A DNA stretch of 64,000 bases from Candidatus Fermentithermobacillaceae bacterium (lineage in GTDB: Bacteria; Bacillota; Sulfobacillia; Fermentithermobacillales; DUSS01), in assembly GCA_012842495.1 (NCBI GenBank), contig DUSS01000009.1:34646-98645 (forward strand), read 5' to 3'. Made by a program: the position numbers and the translations under genes. Shown piece after piece: positions 17,476 to 25,197 of the stretch. The stretch's first letter is position 1. Every line of letters starts with the position of its first letter. The notes under the pieces were generated by a model. The model saw nothing but the letters and a program-made list of their open reading frames with translations, did not search any database and was not told the origin of the DNA.

Positions 17476-17607
17476 GTGTTCAAAGTGGAAAAGGTGAGTC
17501 TCCCAGCTTCCACGGGTCTGATCCGCCTACTCGCTGACGGAAAATGGTGCGGCTCGGGGTGTGGCAACGGTTGCGGCAGGGGGTGCGGATTGGAATGCTA
17601 CAACTGA
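17476..17607 (+). CDS. RiPP precursor peptide 1 (five CX3C-spaced cysteines)
   Basis: A 43-residue peptide read from GTG at 17476, with AAGGAGGTGAGAG directly upstream. The leader MFKVEKVSLP is almost identical to those of the next two small genes. The C-terminal core is Gly/Cys rich, with Cys at 25, 29, 33, 37 and 41 (CGSGCGNGCGRGCGLEC), i.e. four perfect CX3 steps, ending YN. Cys-rich tails beside a radical SAM-SPASM enzyme are typical substrates for thioether (sactipeptide/ranthipeptide) formation; the linkage partners here are unknown. Confidence 0.85.
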   Translation: MFKVEKVSLPASTGLIRLLADGKWCGSGCGNGCGRGCGLECYN

Positions 17608-17717
17608 TGGAAGCATCTGGCAGACTCCCTGAATTCATCGCGCAGCGTGGCCACGCGACTTAAATTGCAGCACAAAGCTGCCTATGACCAACTCACAACA
17701 CGTCGGGAGGTAACAGC

Positions 17718-17849
17718 ATGTTCCGAGTGGAGAAAGTTTCGCTACCACGGGCTAGCAGGGTCGGAATACTTAGCGGCTTCGGGTGTGGAATGAGATGTGG
17801 CAGAGACTGTGGAGCAGTCTGCGGGTGGGGATGTGAGTGTAAGAATTAA
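17718..17849 (+). CDS. RiPP precursor peptide 2 (six cysteines)
   Basis: A 43-residue paralogue of precursor 1, ATG at 17718 after GGGAGGTAACAGC. The leader MFRVEKVSLP is conserved, the linker differs (RASRVGILSG), and the core has Cys at 23, 27, 31, 35, 39 and 41 (CGMRCGRDCGAVCGWGCEC), i.e. four CX3 steps plus a final CXC, ending KN. Conservation of leader with variation of core is the mark of a precursor family recognised by one enzyme. Confidence 0.86.
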   Translation: MFRVEKVSLPRASRVGILSGFGCGMRCGRDCGAVCGWGCECKN

Positions 17850-17909
17850 CAGTCAAGCACGACCTCTGGAAGAGTGCGGCTCAATAACGCCGGAAAGGAG
17901 GAGCGCGTC

Positions 17910-18035
17910 TTGTTCAAAGTGGAGAGAATAACCTTGCCACCCGGAAGTCAGATCAGCCCGCTGGCCGGCTACGTCTGCGGCATCGGCAGATGTGAGGGGC
18001 ACATATGCGGGTTTGGCTGCGTCTGCCAAAACTAG
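17910..18035 (+). CDS. RiPP precursor peptide 3 (five cysteines, relaxed spacing)
   Basis: A 41-residue paralogue read from TTG at 17910 after AAAGGAGGAGCGCGTC. Leader MFKVERITLP; the core has Cys at 23, 28, 33, 37 and 39 (CGIGRCEGHICGFGCVC), so the first two steps are CX4 instead of CX3 and the last is CXC. Ends QN, matching the terminal Asn of the other two. The most diverged of the three. The rare TTG start may lower its expression relative to the others. Confidence 0.8.
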   Translation: MFKVERITLPPGSQISPLAGYVCGIGRCEGHICGFGCVCQN

Positions 18036-18100
18036 GGCTATACCAGAAGACGGGTTTGAAACCACAGGTAAAGTTTGTTGGCTGTTTGCGAAGCAGACTG

Positions 18101-18192
18101 GTCAAGGAGAGGCCGGTAGAGGTTGCTATCTGAGATTGCTGTTTACTAGTTGCGACCGGCATAATCTCTGGTGGGTCAGGCCTCTCCTTGAC
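18101..18192 (+). promoter_or_regulatory. Long-range RNA stem between precursors and maturase
   Basis: GTCAAGGAGAGGCC (18101-18114) and GGCCTCTCCTTGAC (18179-18192) are perfect 14-base inverted arms around a 64-base loop. The loop holds a second dyad, GCCGGT (18112-18117) with ACCGGC (18155-18160), competing with part of the outer stem. No T-run follows, so it is not a standard terminator. Its place suggests attenuation, processing or stability control giving more precursor than enzyme mRNA. The remaining gap up to 18400 shows no gene. Confidence 0.5.
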
Positions 18193-18400
18193 AGTGCGTA
18201 GGTGGTCCAGGTGGGCATGTGCATGATTGTCCATCTGCTGGCGGCTCGAGCAGTTCGGAGCTCCTATTGCGCATGTACCGATGCTATGAGGACAACTGAG
18301 GCAGGGTCTCACTGCGACAAGCGAGACCTCCGAGGTTAATACTACTCGACGGTTCCTTTGCGAGGGCAGAGTTAGAAAGGTGAACAGGGGGTTAATGTGA

Positions 18401-19741
18401 GTGTTGAAGGTACTTGGTAACTCTACAATCTTGAATACCGATACGCTGAATCTCTTCGACGTAAACGAAGCTGCATGCCGAGCGGTTGAGCTGGTCAGTT
18501 CCGGCTATTCTAGAGATGACGTCTGTTCAACCCTCGGCTGTACTCTGCAAGAGCTAGATGAGCTGCTCTCGAAGCTGTCGGAGCCTCGCAGTTATTTTCC
18601 TCGCGAATCCCAGCTTCATGATCGAAAGCGGCTGGTACTGATGGTCAGTCGTGACTGCAACATGCGATGCCGGTACTGTTATGCTGGTCATGGCATATAC
18701 GGTACCGAGTTGCCGTCGATGACGCCTGAATCGGCGGTAGCTATAGCTCGAGCCTGTGTTGAGAAAATAGGAGGGCCCGACTTCTACATGTTTTTCGGCG
18801 GCGAACCCACCATGAACATTGCAGCAATCGGCCGGGTATTTGACGCGCTCGGCGGAGACAACGCTCCACAGTTGTTTGGAATTGTGACTAATGGCACCTT
18901 TTCGCGGAAGGAAATTCAGCACCTTCTCGAAACCCACAAGATGACCCTGACATTCAGCATCGATGGTCCCCAGGACATACACGACTTTCTGAGACCCTAC
19001 AGCGATGGGCGCGGCTCGTTCAACACCGCCCTAGATAACTTACGGTGGGCTCAGCAGTTCACTAGAGTAGGCGTTGAAGCTACTTTCACACCAGATCATA
19101 TAAAACGTGGGTACTCTCTTGTAGACCTGATCGAGTTCTTTCATAGCATCGGGATAGACGGGCCTCATATTGTGCCAGTAGCGCCCAAGAATGGTTACCG
19201 CGGGTTCGAGCCCGATATCCTAATACGCGAGTACAGACAAGCTATTGATTATTGTCTACAGTCATTTGTCGAGGGCCGTCCCCACTGGTACACGCTCCTA
19301 GTGAACATTCTCGGCGCTTTTGCCGACGGTCGCAAGCGCGAGTACCTTTGTCCTGCAGGTGTTTCGACCCTCTGCGTCGATTCCAATGGAGACCTTTATC
19401 CGTGCTTTATGTTTGTGGGTGCAGCGGAATTCCTGCTAGGGAACATTTTCCATCTTGACAAATCCGATTTTGAAAAACGAAGAGACACCTTTATCCGGGC
19501 CGCACGCAAGTCCAACCGCAGTAATTGCAGTTCTTGCTGGGCGTCTAACATATGCGGCGGCTGTATGGGAAGTGCTTTCTGGGCGACCGGGTGCCTTACA
19601 GACAATGACCCCGCATGGTGTGAGCTCCAGAGGCAGACCATTGCGTACGCTGCACAGAGGCTTGCCAAACTCCACAGCGATCAAGCAGCCTGGCAATGTT
19701 TCGTCGACACACTCACAAAGGCAACAAACGACGTCGAATGA
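18401..19741 (+). CDS. Radical SAM/SPASM peptide maturase of the Cys-repeat precursors
   Basis: A 446-residue enzyme. The first 75 residues contain a PqqD/RRE-like segment (LFDVNEAACRAVELVSSGYS) likely to grip the leader peptide. The radical SAM motif CNMRCRYCYAG has Cys86, Cys90 and Cys93, and MFFGGEPTMN follows. The C-terminal SPASM region has CPAGVSTLCVDSNGDLYPC and then CSSCWASNICGGCMGS and a late Cys, enough for auxiliary clusters. The layout is that of SCIFF/sactipeptide maturases, and its own relative ScfB lies 15 kb away. GTG start after CAGGGGG. It sits downstream of three Cys-rich precursors and 12-21 bases before the exporter. Predicted to make thioether or related cross-links. Confidence 0.9.
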   Translation: MLKVLGNSTILNTDTLNLFDVNEAACRAVELVSSGYSRDDVCSTLGCTLQELDELLSKLSEPRSYFPRESQLHDRKRLVLMVSRDCNMRCRYCYAGHGIYGTELPSMTPESAVAIARACVEKIGGPDFYMFFGGEPTMNIAAIGRVFDALGGDNAPQLFGIVTNGTFSRKEIQHLLETHKMTLTFSIDGPQDIHDFLRPYSDGRGSFNTALDNLRWAQQFTRVGVEATFTPDHIKRGYSLVDLIEFFHSIGIDGPHIVPVAPKNGYRGFEPDILIREYRQAIDYCLQSFVEGRPHWYTLLVNILGAFADGRKREYLCPAGVSTLCVDSNGDLYPCFMFVGAAEFLLGNIFHLDKSDFEKRRDTFIRAARKSNRSNCSSCWASNICGGCMGSAFWATGCLTDNDPAWCELQRQTIAYAAQRLAKLHSDQAAWQCFVDTLTKATNDVE

Positions 19742-19762
19742 GAACGGGAGGTAGTGACTCCT

Positions 19763-21409
19763 ATGATCGCTAATTTTGCATGGATGTTCCCTTTGATGCG
19801 CAGATATCGTGTACTGACGGCTGTGGTGATAGGGATAGGGGTATTTCACTGTGTGGCGCGTATGGGCTATCCATGGGCTCAGAAGGTCTTCATAGACTCG
19901 GTAATCATGCCGAAACGAGCCGACTTGCTACCCGCAGCAGCAGCCCTGTTTGTCGCGACTGCAGTACTTGAGATCGGGGCAATGCTTCTCAATACATACA
20001 TCTCGACCCTTTACTCGCAGAAGATATTGCTCTCGCTCAGAGAGGAGATATACGGGAAGTACAGGGCCAGTAGTTACGTAACGCAAACCCGAGTTGAGCC
20101 TGGTAAGGTAGTATCACTGATGCTATCGGACGCCTCATCTGTGAGCGAGACTTTTAATGAGGTTATTCCCGAGCTGGCTGGTACGCTTGGAACATTAATC
20201 GTAAACACGGCGGTGCTAGTTGCCCTGAATTACCGCCTTTTCCTGATAGCACTGCTATTCCTACCCATTTATCTGCTCGGCCCAAGGCGATTCTCTCCGG
20301 TCCTGTACGGCCGCGGCCAGCAGGTACAGTCTTCGATAGAGGGTCTGAACTCGGTTCTCCAAGACGATTTAGCCGGGACCACTGACGTGTACGCAGTGGG
20401 GGCCAGAAACTGGTCGGTGGCACGTGTCCTTCAAGCCGCAAAGCAGGTGATGTCCGCGGTCAAGAAGCAAGCAATAGCTCTGCAGTTGCTGGGTTCATCA
20501 GTATTCGGTTCACTCATCATCTCCCAGGTCACCCTGCTCGTGGTTGGCGGCTACTTCGTGATCAACGGTACGATGCAGCTCGGACTCCTTCTTGCTTACG
20601 TGTCTTACACATCAGGGTTCTTCAATGCCTGCAAAGAGGTTTTCAGGGTGTCCGCAAGTCTTGCTGGACCTAAGGCGGCTTGGGACCGGATAACCGAGTT
20701 TTTGAAGACACTAGATCCAATCCCTAGTGAAGGTGAGCCGGCGGAGTTGACCGTACCGTCAGTGCTCCTCGAGGGCATCACTTTTGGGTACCAGCCGGAC
20801 TCGCCTGTTATCCATGAGGTAAGCTTATCCGTTGACAGGGGTTCTACGCTTTGTATTGTGGGTGCGAGTGGTTCAGGTAAAAGCACCGTTCTCCAGATGA
20901 TCGCCGGATTCTTAAAGCCGTGGCGAGGAGTGTGCAGGGTGTTTGGGCACGAGACTTCCGGACTACATCCCGACGAACTCAGAGGCGCGGTGTCGTATGT
21001 GGTGCCGAATCCCCGAATGTTCCACGCCAGTCTGAAGGAGAACATCCTTCTCGGCAGAGAAGTCCGTCCTGAAGATCTCGCCGCGGCCTGTGCAGTATCC
21101 GGAGTGAACGAGTTCGTAAACGAACTGCCCGACGGTCTTGATACTGTGCTCGGGGACAAAGGTTACGGGCTGAGTTTGGGTCAGCAGCAGCGAGTGGGTC
21201 TGGCGAGGGCTCTGGTTGGCAGGCCGAAGATTCTCGTTCTAGATGAAGCACTCTCGGGTGTGCATCCGCCGTTAGCAAGCCAGATCCTGACGCGCCTCAA
21301 AGAGTTCCAGCGGGATGGCATAATCATCCTCGCGACACACCGGGCGGATACTATAGCCCGCGCAGATCGAGTCGTTGCCCTGGAGAATGGGAGATGCGTC
21401 GGGCCGTAA
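19763..21409 (+). CDS. ABC exporter (fused membrane and ATPase domains) of the RiPP locus
   Basis: A protein of about 548 residues with an N-terminal six-helix ABC exporter domain (to about residue 320) and a C-terminal nucleotide-binding domain. Walker A GASGSGKST lies near residue 367, Walker B KILVLDEAL near 490, and the H-loop is ATHRAD. It lacks a C39 peptidase domain, so leader removal must come from elsewhere. Consensus deviations: the Q-loop reads YVVPNPRMF (no Gln), the signature reads LSLGQ, and the D-loop SGVHPP lacks Asp. I chose the ATG at 19763 (GGAGG eleven bases upstream) over the GTG at 19754, which is too close to the site. Likely exports the modified peptides or gives immunity. 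Confidence 0.87.
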   Translation: MIANFAWMFPLMRRYRVLTAVVIGIGVFHCVARMGYPWAQKVFIDSVIMPKRADLLPAAAALFVATAVLEIGAMLLNTYISTLYSQKILLSLREEIYGKYRASSYVTQTRVEPGKVVSLMLSDASSVSETFNEVIPELAGTLGTLIVNTAVLVALNYRLFLIALLFLPIYLLGPRRFSPVLYGRGQQVQSSIEGLNSVLQDDLAGTTDVYAVGARNWSVARVLQAAKQVMSAVKKQAIALQLLGSSVFGSLIISQVTLLVVGGYFVINGTMQLGLLLAYVSYTSGFFNACKEVFRVSASLAGPKAAWDRITEFLKTLDPIPSEGEPAELTVPSVLLEGITFGYQPDSPVIHEVSLSVDRGSTLCIVGASGSGKSTVLQMIAGFLKPWRGVCRVFGHETSGLHPDELRGAVSYVVPNPRMFHASLKENILLGREVRPEDLAAACAVSGVNEFVNELPDGLDTVLGDKGYGLSLGQQQRVGLARALVGRPKILVLDEALSGVHPPLASQILTRLKEFQRDGIIILATHRADTIARADRVVALENGRCVGP

Positions 21410-21677
21410 CACTTGAGGTCTGTCTGAGGTAAGGCGCGCCGAGTCCCCGTAGGTGTTAGGGAACCGGAAGCGCCTTAGCTTTCCGCCGACCAGCTCTGTA
21501 CCCTCGCAGTAGCCCTGATACGCGTCAAAAGCAACGTAGCGCACTGGATCACCCCTGCGAACCCTGGGGGCACAGACGGAGTTGTGCGACATCCACCTAT
21601 CCGGGCTCGTACCCACCGCGCGGGTCGTTGGGGACACCTTCTTCGTGTCACGAAAAAGTTATCTCAATCCGAGACAA

Positions 21678-21763
21678 GGTGCTCGCGCATCTACCCTATC
21701 GTTGTTCCTTTTTCAACCTCGGCCTGTACGGCAGAAGTAGCCGCTTTCGCAGCAACCCTGGCC
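21678..21763 (+). repeat. Direct repeat copy B flanking the RiPP locus
   Basis: Diverged second copy of the 14168-14258 segment in the same orientation (GGTGCTCGCGC, CCCTATCGTTGTTCC, CTGTACGGCAGAAGTAGCC), starting about 270 bases after the exporter stop. The gap 21410-21677 holds a minus-strand frame (to 21637) whose product I cannot identify. Copy B is followed 22 bases later by a strong hairpin. Confidence 0.5.
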
Positions 21764-21784
21764 GCATGCCCGGAAATAATGGTC

Positions 21785-21813
21785 GAGCGGCACCTGCTTA
21801 CGAGGTGCCGCTC
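21785..21813 (+). terminator. Hairpin terminator downstream of the exporter
   Basis: GAGCGGCACCT (21785-21795) pairs perfectly with AGGTGCCGCTC (21803-21813) around a seven-base loop. Only a short pyrimidine stretch (TTCACT) follows, so it is a weak intrinsic terminator or a repeat-associated hairpin. Confidence 0.5.
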
Positions 21814-21897
21814 TTCACTAGCTGGCGGTGAGGGCCGCGATCCTCTGTCGTGGCATCCAGCATTACCACCGCCGGGTCATTTGGGAGATACGGTCGT

Positions 21898-22134
21898 CTA
21901 ATCGCCTTCAGTTTCGGAACGGCCTATTTCGCGAGCGTCATCATGCTCTCCGCTGTCCAGTGCAAGCACTGTTCCGTTGCCCGCATCAACCTTGACGTCC
22001 ACGATCCCTGTCGACGTCCTTATCTCCACGCTGTATACCACGTTGCCGTTCTCGTTATCCAGAGAAACCTTGATGACTTGTCCCGGCGCTGCTTTCGGCC
22101 TCTTCGTCGTCCTGATTACTCTCTTCGACCGCAT
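21898..22134 (-). pseudogene. PepSY-domain protein, probably a 5'-truncated remnant
   Basis: The 78-codon frame contains a PepSY/YpeB-type motif: VIKVSLDNENGN, VVYSVEIRTSTG and DVKVDAGNGTVLALDS. PepSY domains act as secreted peptidase inhibitors or propeptides. The first 17 residues are basic and non-homologous, and no signal peptide or membrane anchor is present in this frame, so the secretory N-terminus appears lost. Confidence 0.55.
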
Positions 22135-22242
22135 TCTGCGGGTTTGGCACGCGGATAGAAGCGGTATATTCTGAATCCCAAGCAGCAGCGCACGTGCTTC
22201 CCGGCCAAGCGCTTCATCTAGCGAACGACCGAAAAGCTCAGA

Positions 22243-23097
22243 CTAACTCCCCTCTACAGCCCTACGCGCCCAGGCAAGGGCTTCAGCTATGTCTTTGTAG
22301 GCAACGCGATGAGCCCGGTCATCGGGGTTTCTGAGCATCATGGCTTTCTGGAACTCCTCCATCGCCAGGAGAACATCACCCTGGCTTCGCGCCCAGACCC
22401 CCATCCAGTAATGGGCGTCAGGGTTTCTCGGAGCGTACTTGAGCGCTTCTTGAAAATGAAACCCGGCCTCCTTGTGTTCCCCTTGGGCCATGTAGACGGC
22501 GCCCAGTCCGATGTGGGCCTCTGCCAGGGTCGGAAGGTCCTTGAGGACCTTGTGGTACGCCGACGCGGCAGCCTCGAGTTCACCCTTGGCGGCGAGGACT
22601 TCCCCCAGGGCCATCGAGCCTAGGGGGCCGTCATCTGTGAGCTTCTGACACCGGATAGCCTCGGCCAAAGCTTCTTCGTGACGACCGAGCCGCGACAAGA
22701 TCCTGGCGAGGAGACAGTGGGCATGAGCATCAGAAGGCATTCTTCTAAGACCTTCTTCCAGTAGTCTTACCGATTCGGAGAGGTCTCCTTCCGCCCAGGC
22801 AAGGCTGGCCAGAGCCATATATGCGGCCCCGGTAGCTCTTCCAGTATCCACCGCCCTTCTATACCGGAGGTTGGCTTTGTCGTAGTCATGCCATACCCAC
22901 CTGTCGAGGAAACCCACGTGTTCCAGGAGGATCTCGCGCCAGATGAACCATCCCAGCAGCACCCAGAGGGAAAGAGCCAGGAGAACCAGCCTGCCGTCAA
23001 GGCCTTTCCATATATAAGCAGCCCAACCCACGAGCAAGATGATGAGAACACCGGCATTCCAGGGATGCCTTAGTGAAAATCTAACCGGTTCTCGCAA
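22243..23097 (-). CDS. Membrane-anchored TPR protein
   Basis: 284 residues from TTG at 23097, which has AGGAGGTG at ideal spacing; earlier in-frame starts lack a site. Two membrane helices (about residues 15-32 and 38-55) are followed by at least four tetratricopeptide repeats, for example ALGEVLAAKGELEAAASAYH and LGAVYMAQGEHKEAGFHFQE. Such proteins scaffold complexes; no partner is evident. It is divergently oriented from the SLH surface protein and shares the intergenic region. Confidence 0.82.
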   Translation of the reverse strand: MREPVRFSLRHPWNAGVLIILLVGWAAYIWKGLDGRLVLLALSLWVLLGWFIWREILLEHVGFLDRWVWHDYDKANLRYRRAVDTGRATGAAYMALASLAWAEGDLSESVRLLEEGLRRMPSDAHAHCLLARILSRLGRHEEALAEAIRCQKLTDDGPLGSMALGEVLAAKGELEAAASAYHKVLKDLPTLAEAHIGLGAVYMAQGEHKEAGFHFQEALKYAPRNPDAHYWMGVWARSQGDVLLAMEEFQKAMMLRNPDDRAHRVAYKDIAEALAWARRAVEGS

Positions 23098-23296
23098 AGA
23101 ACGTACACCTCCTGAAAGCGTTGCCGGCTGATTCCGGCGGCCCCGTACCGGAGGGCGCGGACATGGATGTCCCCGCAAAGAAGGATTCCCCGGATGGCCC
23201 TGCTTGCTTCACACATGGAGATCAATGCACACGGAGCCGCCGTGAACGCTTGTCAGACAGGAACAGGTGCTCGCGGGCGTTATTGTGCGCCCAGGG

Positions 23297-23326
23297 TTGC
23301 ACGTGGCTACCACTTTATGGTATATT
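23297..23326 (+). promoter_or_regulatory. Sigma-A-like promoter of the SLH protein gene
   Basis: TTGCAC (23297-23302), an 18-base spacer and TATATT (23321-23326) lie 27 bases before the ATG of the SLH gene; the -10 element is close to consensus. Confidence 0.5.
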
Positions 23327-23352
23327 GTGATCGCCGGTGGCAAAAAGGGCCT

Positions 23353-25038
23353 ATGGAGATGAAACCAACACGCCCCGGCATGTGGTCATTTAGGAAAGGA
23401 ATTTACAGGCAACGGGCACGAACGCCCTCAACGCGAACTCCCTCAGCGCGAACGCGTCCATCCGATGTTTTGGTGTTCGCGCTGCTTGTGCTCCTCCTGA
23501 CGGACGCGGCAGTCGCTGCCTGTTCTCTCGGGCCTTCGGCCTCCAACTCCGGGACAAATGACCCCTGGTACGGGGACCTCGCCGGTCACTGGGCCCGCCC
23601 TTACATCCGCGTCTTGTGGGAGGAGGAAGTCGCCGACGGCTACGTTTACGCTTCCGGTCGCTCCTATTTTAGGCCCAACAGACTGTGCGATAGAGCGCAA
23701 TTCCTCCTCTTGCTGGCCAAAGCGTTTCAGCTCGATCCTTTCGAGCCGCCGGTTCCCTCTTATGCGGACGTGGACCCTTCGTTTACGGTCCTGAACGGCA
23801 AAAAGGCCTGGGCGTATATAGAAGCGTGCGTTCGGGCCGGGATAAGCTTCGTCCTTCCCGGGGGGAAGCTCTTCCCCAACGCCGAGGTCACCAGGGAAGA
23901 CGCCGTCGAGTTTCTCGTGAGATGTCTAGACCTCTGGCCTGTAGCGCAGCAAATCCCGGAGGACGAAGCATGGAGAATCCTTTCGAGGTTTACCGACGGT
24001 CATAAGACCTCACCAGAAAGGCTCAAAAGCATGGCGCTGTCGGTGCGTCTGGGCATCGTCCAGGGCTGCGGCGACGGTACCTTGCAGCCCCGACGCCCGA
24101 TGATGAGGTGCGAGATGGCAACCATTGTGTACAAAAGCTGTCTGGTGAGGGCGGAGGCCCACCCACCCTGGTTCTCTCCGGACGGAGATGGAATCGACGA
24201 GACCGTGGAGTTCCAATTTACATGGCTCAAAAACCGGAACGTCGTCTCGTGGAACGGCGGGATAACGGATGCGGCAGGCCAGACCGTATTCACGTTTAAT
24301 CCGGGTCAAGCCCCGGGTCCGCCTCCCCGCACGTCGGTTTGGGGCGGAACGGATTTCTCGGGACGACCTCTGCCCGAGGGACAGTACTTTTACCAGCTGT
24401 GGGTCAAAGACAGGCTGGGAAACCAGTTCTTTTCGGTTAAGAAGCCCCTGTACCTGGTCAAACACTTTCTAACGGCGCGTCTTCATCCCGAAGTCGCAGG
24501 CGACGGTGACACGGTACTCGTCCTCGCCGAAACCAGGCCCGCCGCGCTCGAGGTGACCGCGACTTTTATCTGCGGCCGGACAGTCTCCCTCGAAGCTGCA
24601 CCCGGCAGGCAATCCTGGACCGCAACGGTGGAAATGGGTCCCTGGCTTCCCGTGGGGAAACAGCAGGTTGGAGTCCGCGCGGTTTTTCCCGGCGCTGCCA
24701 GGGAAGAAACGCTGTACGTGACCAGACTCGACCCGTTGACCATCACAGCTGAAGTGAGACCGAATCCCGCGTCACGCGGGCAGACCGTGTCACTCCTGGC
24801 TTACACCGGGATGGGGGTTGAAGCTGTGACCGCAACGCTCTTTGGAGAAACAATTGCGATGCGCCAGGATGGCCCGGCACGCTGGGCTGGAGAATACCGG
24901 GTACCGGTCACGGCACCGGTCGGGCCCACCGATGTGCTGTTTTCCGCGTTCGCGGATGGGCGGAGAAAGGACTACATCGTAATTCTAACGGTGGAGCAGT
25001 CTCCCCTCACCAATCTCACGTTCATCCTCAGCGAGTGA
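23353..25038 (+). CDS. Secreted SLH-domain surface protein with FlgD-like Ig region
   Basis: 561 residues from ATG at 23353 (AAAAAGGG upstream). A hydrophobic export segment (DVLVFALLVLLLTDAAVAAC, about residues 38-57) follows a basic N-terminus. Three S-layer homology modules follow: about residues 70-130 (DLAGHWARPYIRVLWEEEV), 140-200, and 215-270 (VRLGIVQGCGDGTLQP), which anchor to cell-wall polymers. Then comes a segment beginning FSPDGDGIDETVEF, typical of FlgD-like/gliding-type Ig modules, and two or three beta-rich repeats to the end. Likely an envelope structural protein. The frame extends upstream to 23167, but without signals. Confidence 0.88.
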   Translation: MEMKPTRPGMWSFRKGIYRQRARTPSTRTPSARTRPSDVLVFALLVLLLTDAAVAACSLGPSASNSGTNDPWYGDLAGHWARPYIRVLWEEEVADGYVYASGRSYFRPNRLCDRAQFLLLLAKAFQLDPFEPPVPSYADVDPSFTVLNGKKAWAYIEACVRAGISFVLPGGKLFPNAEVTREDAVEFLVRCLDLWPVAQQIPEDEAWRILSRFTDGHKTSPERLKSMALSVRLGIVQGCGDGTLQPRRPMMRCEMATIVYKSCLVRAEAHPPWFSPDGDGIDETVEFQFTWLKNRNVVSWNGGITDAAGQTVFTFNPGQAPGPPPRTSVWGGTDFSGRPLPEGQYFYQLWVKDRLGNQFFSVKKPLYLVKHFLTARLHPEVAGDGDTVLVLAETRPAALEVTATFICGRTVSLEAAPGRQSWTATVEMGPWLPVGKQQVGVRAVFPGAAREETLYVTRLDPLTITAEVRPNPASRGQTVSLLAYTGMGVEAVTATLFGETIAMRQDGPARWAGEYRVPVTAPVGPTDVLFSAFADGRRKDYIVILTVEQSPLTNLTFILSE

Positions 25039-25197
25039 ATTTCTAGGGAGCCGGTTCCCACCGCAAGGTCCTGGTTACAGAGCTTGAACGGGAAAGATAC
25101 AACGGCAAAGTCTGGGGAAGAACCCCGGCCAATAAAGCCGGAGCGAGAAATGTTGGGCGACAGAGCCTCTGGAAGAAAGATGAATGAACGGGTCACT

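Noticed and set aside
21272..21637. 121-codon minus-strand frame after the exporter
   Set aside because: Its second half is antisense to the exporter's ATPase domain; the first half looks somewhat protein-like but has no usable ribosome site and no recognised family.
23220..23300. Possible third copy of the 14.2/21.7 kb repeat
   Set aside because: Only a ten-base core (GGTGCTCGCG) and loose similarity beyond; could be chance.
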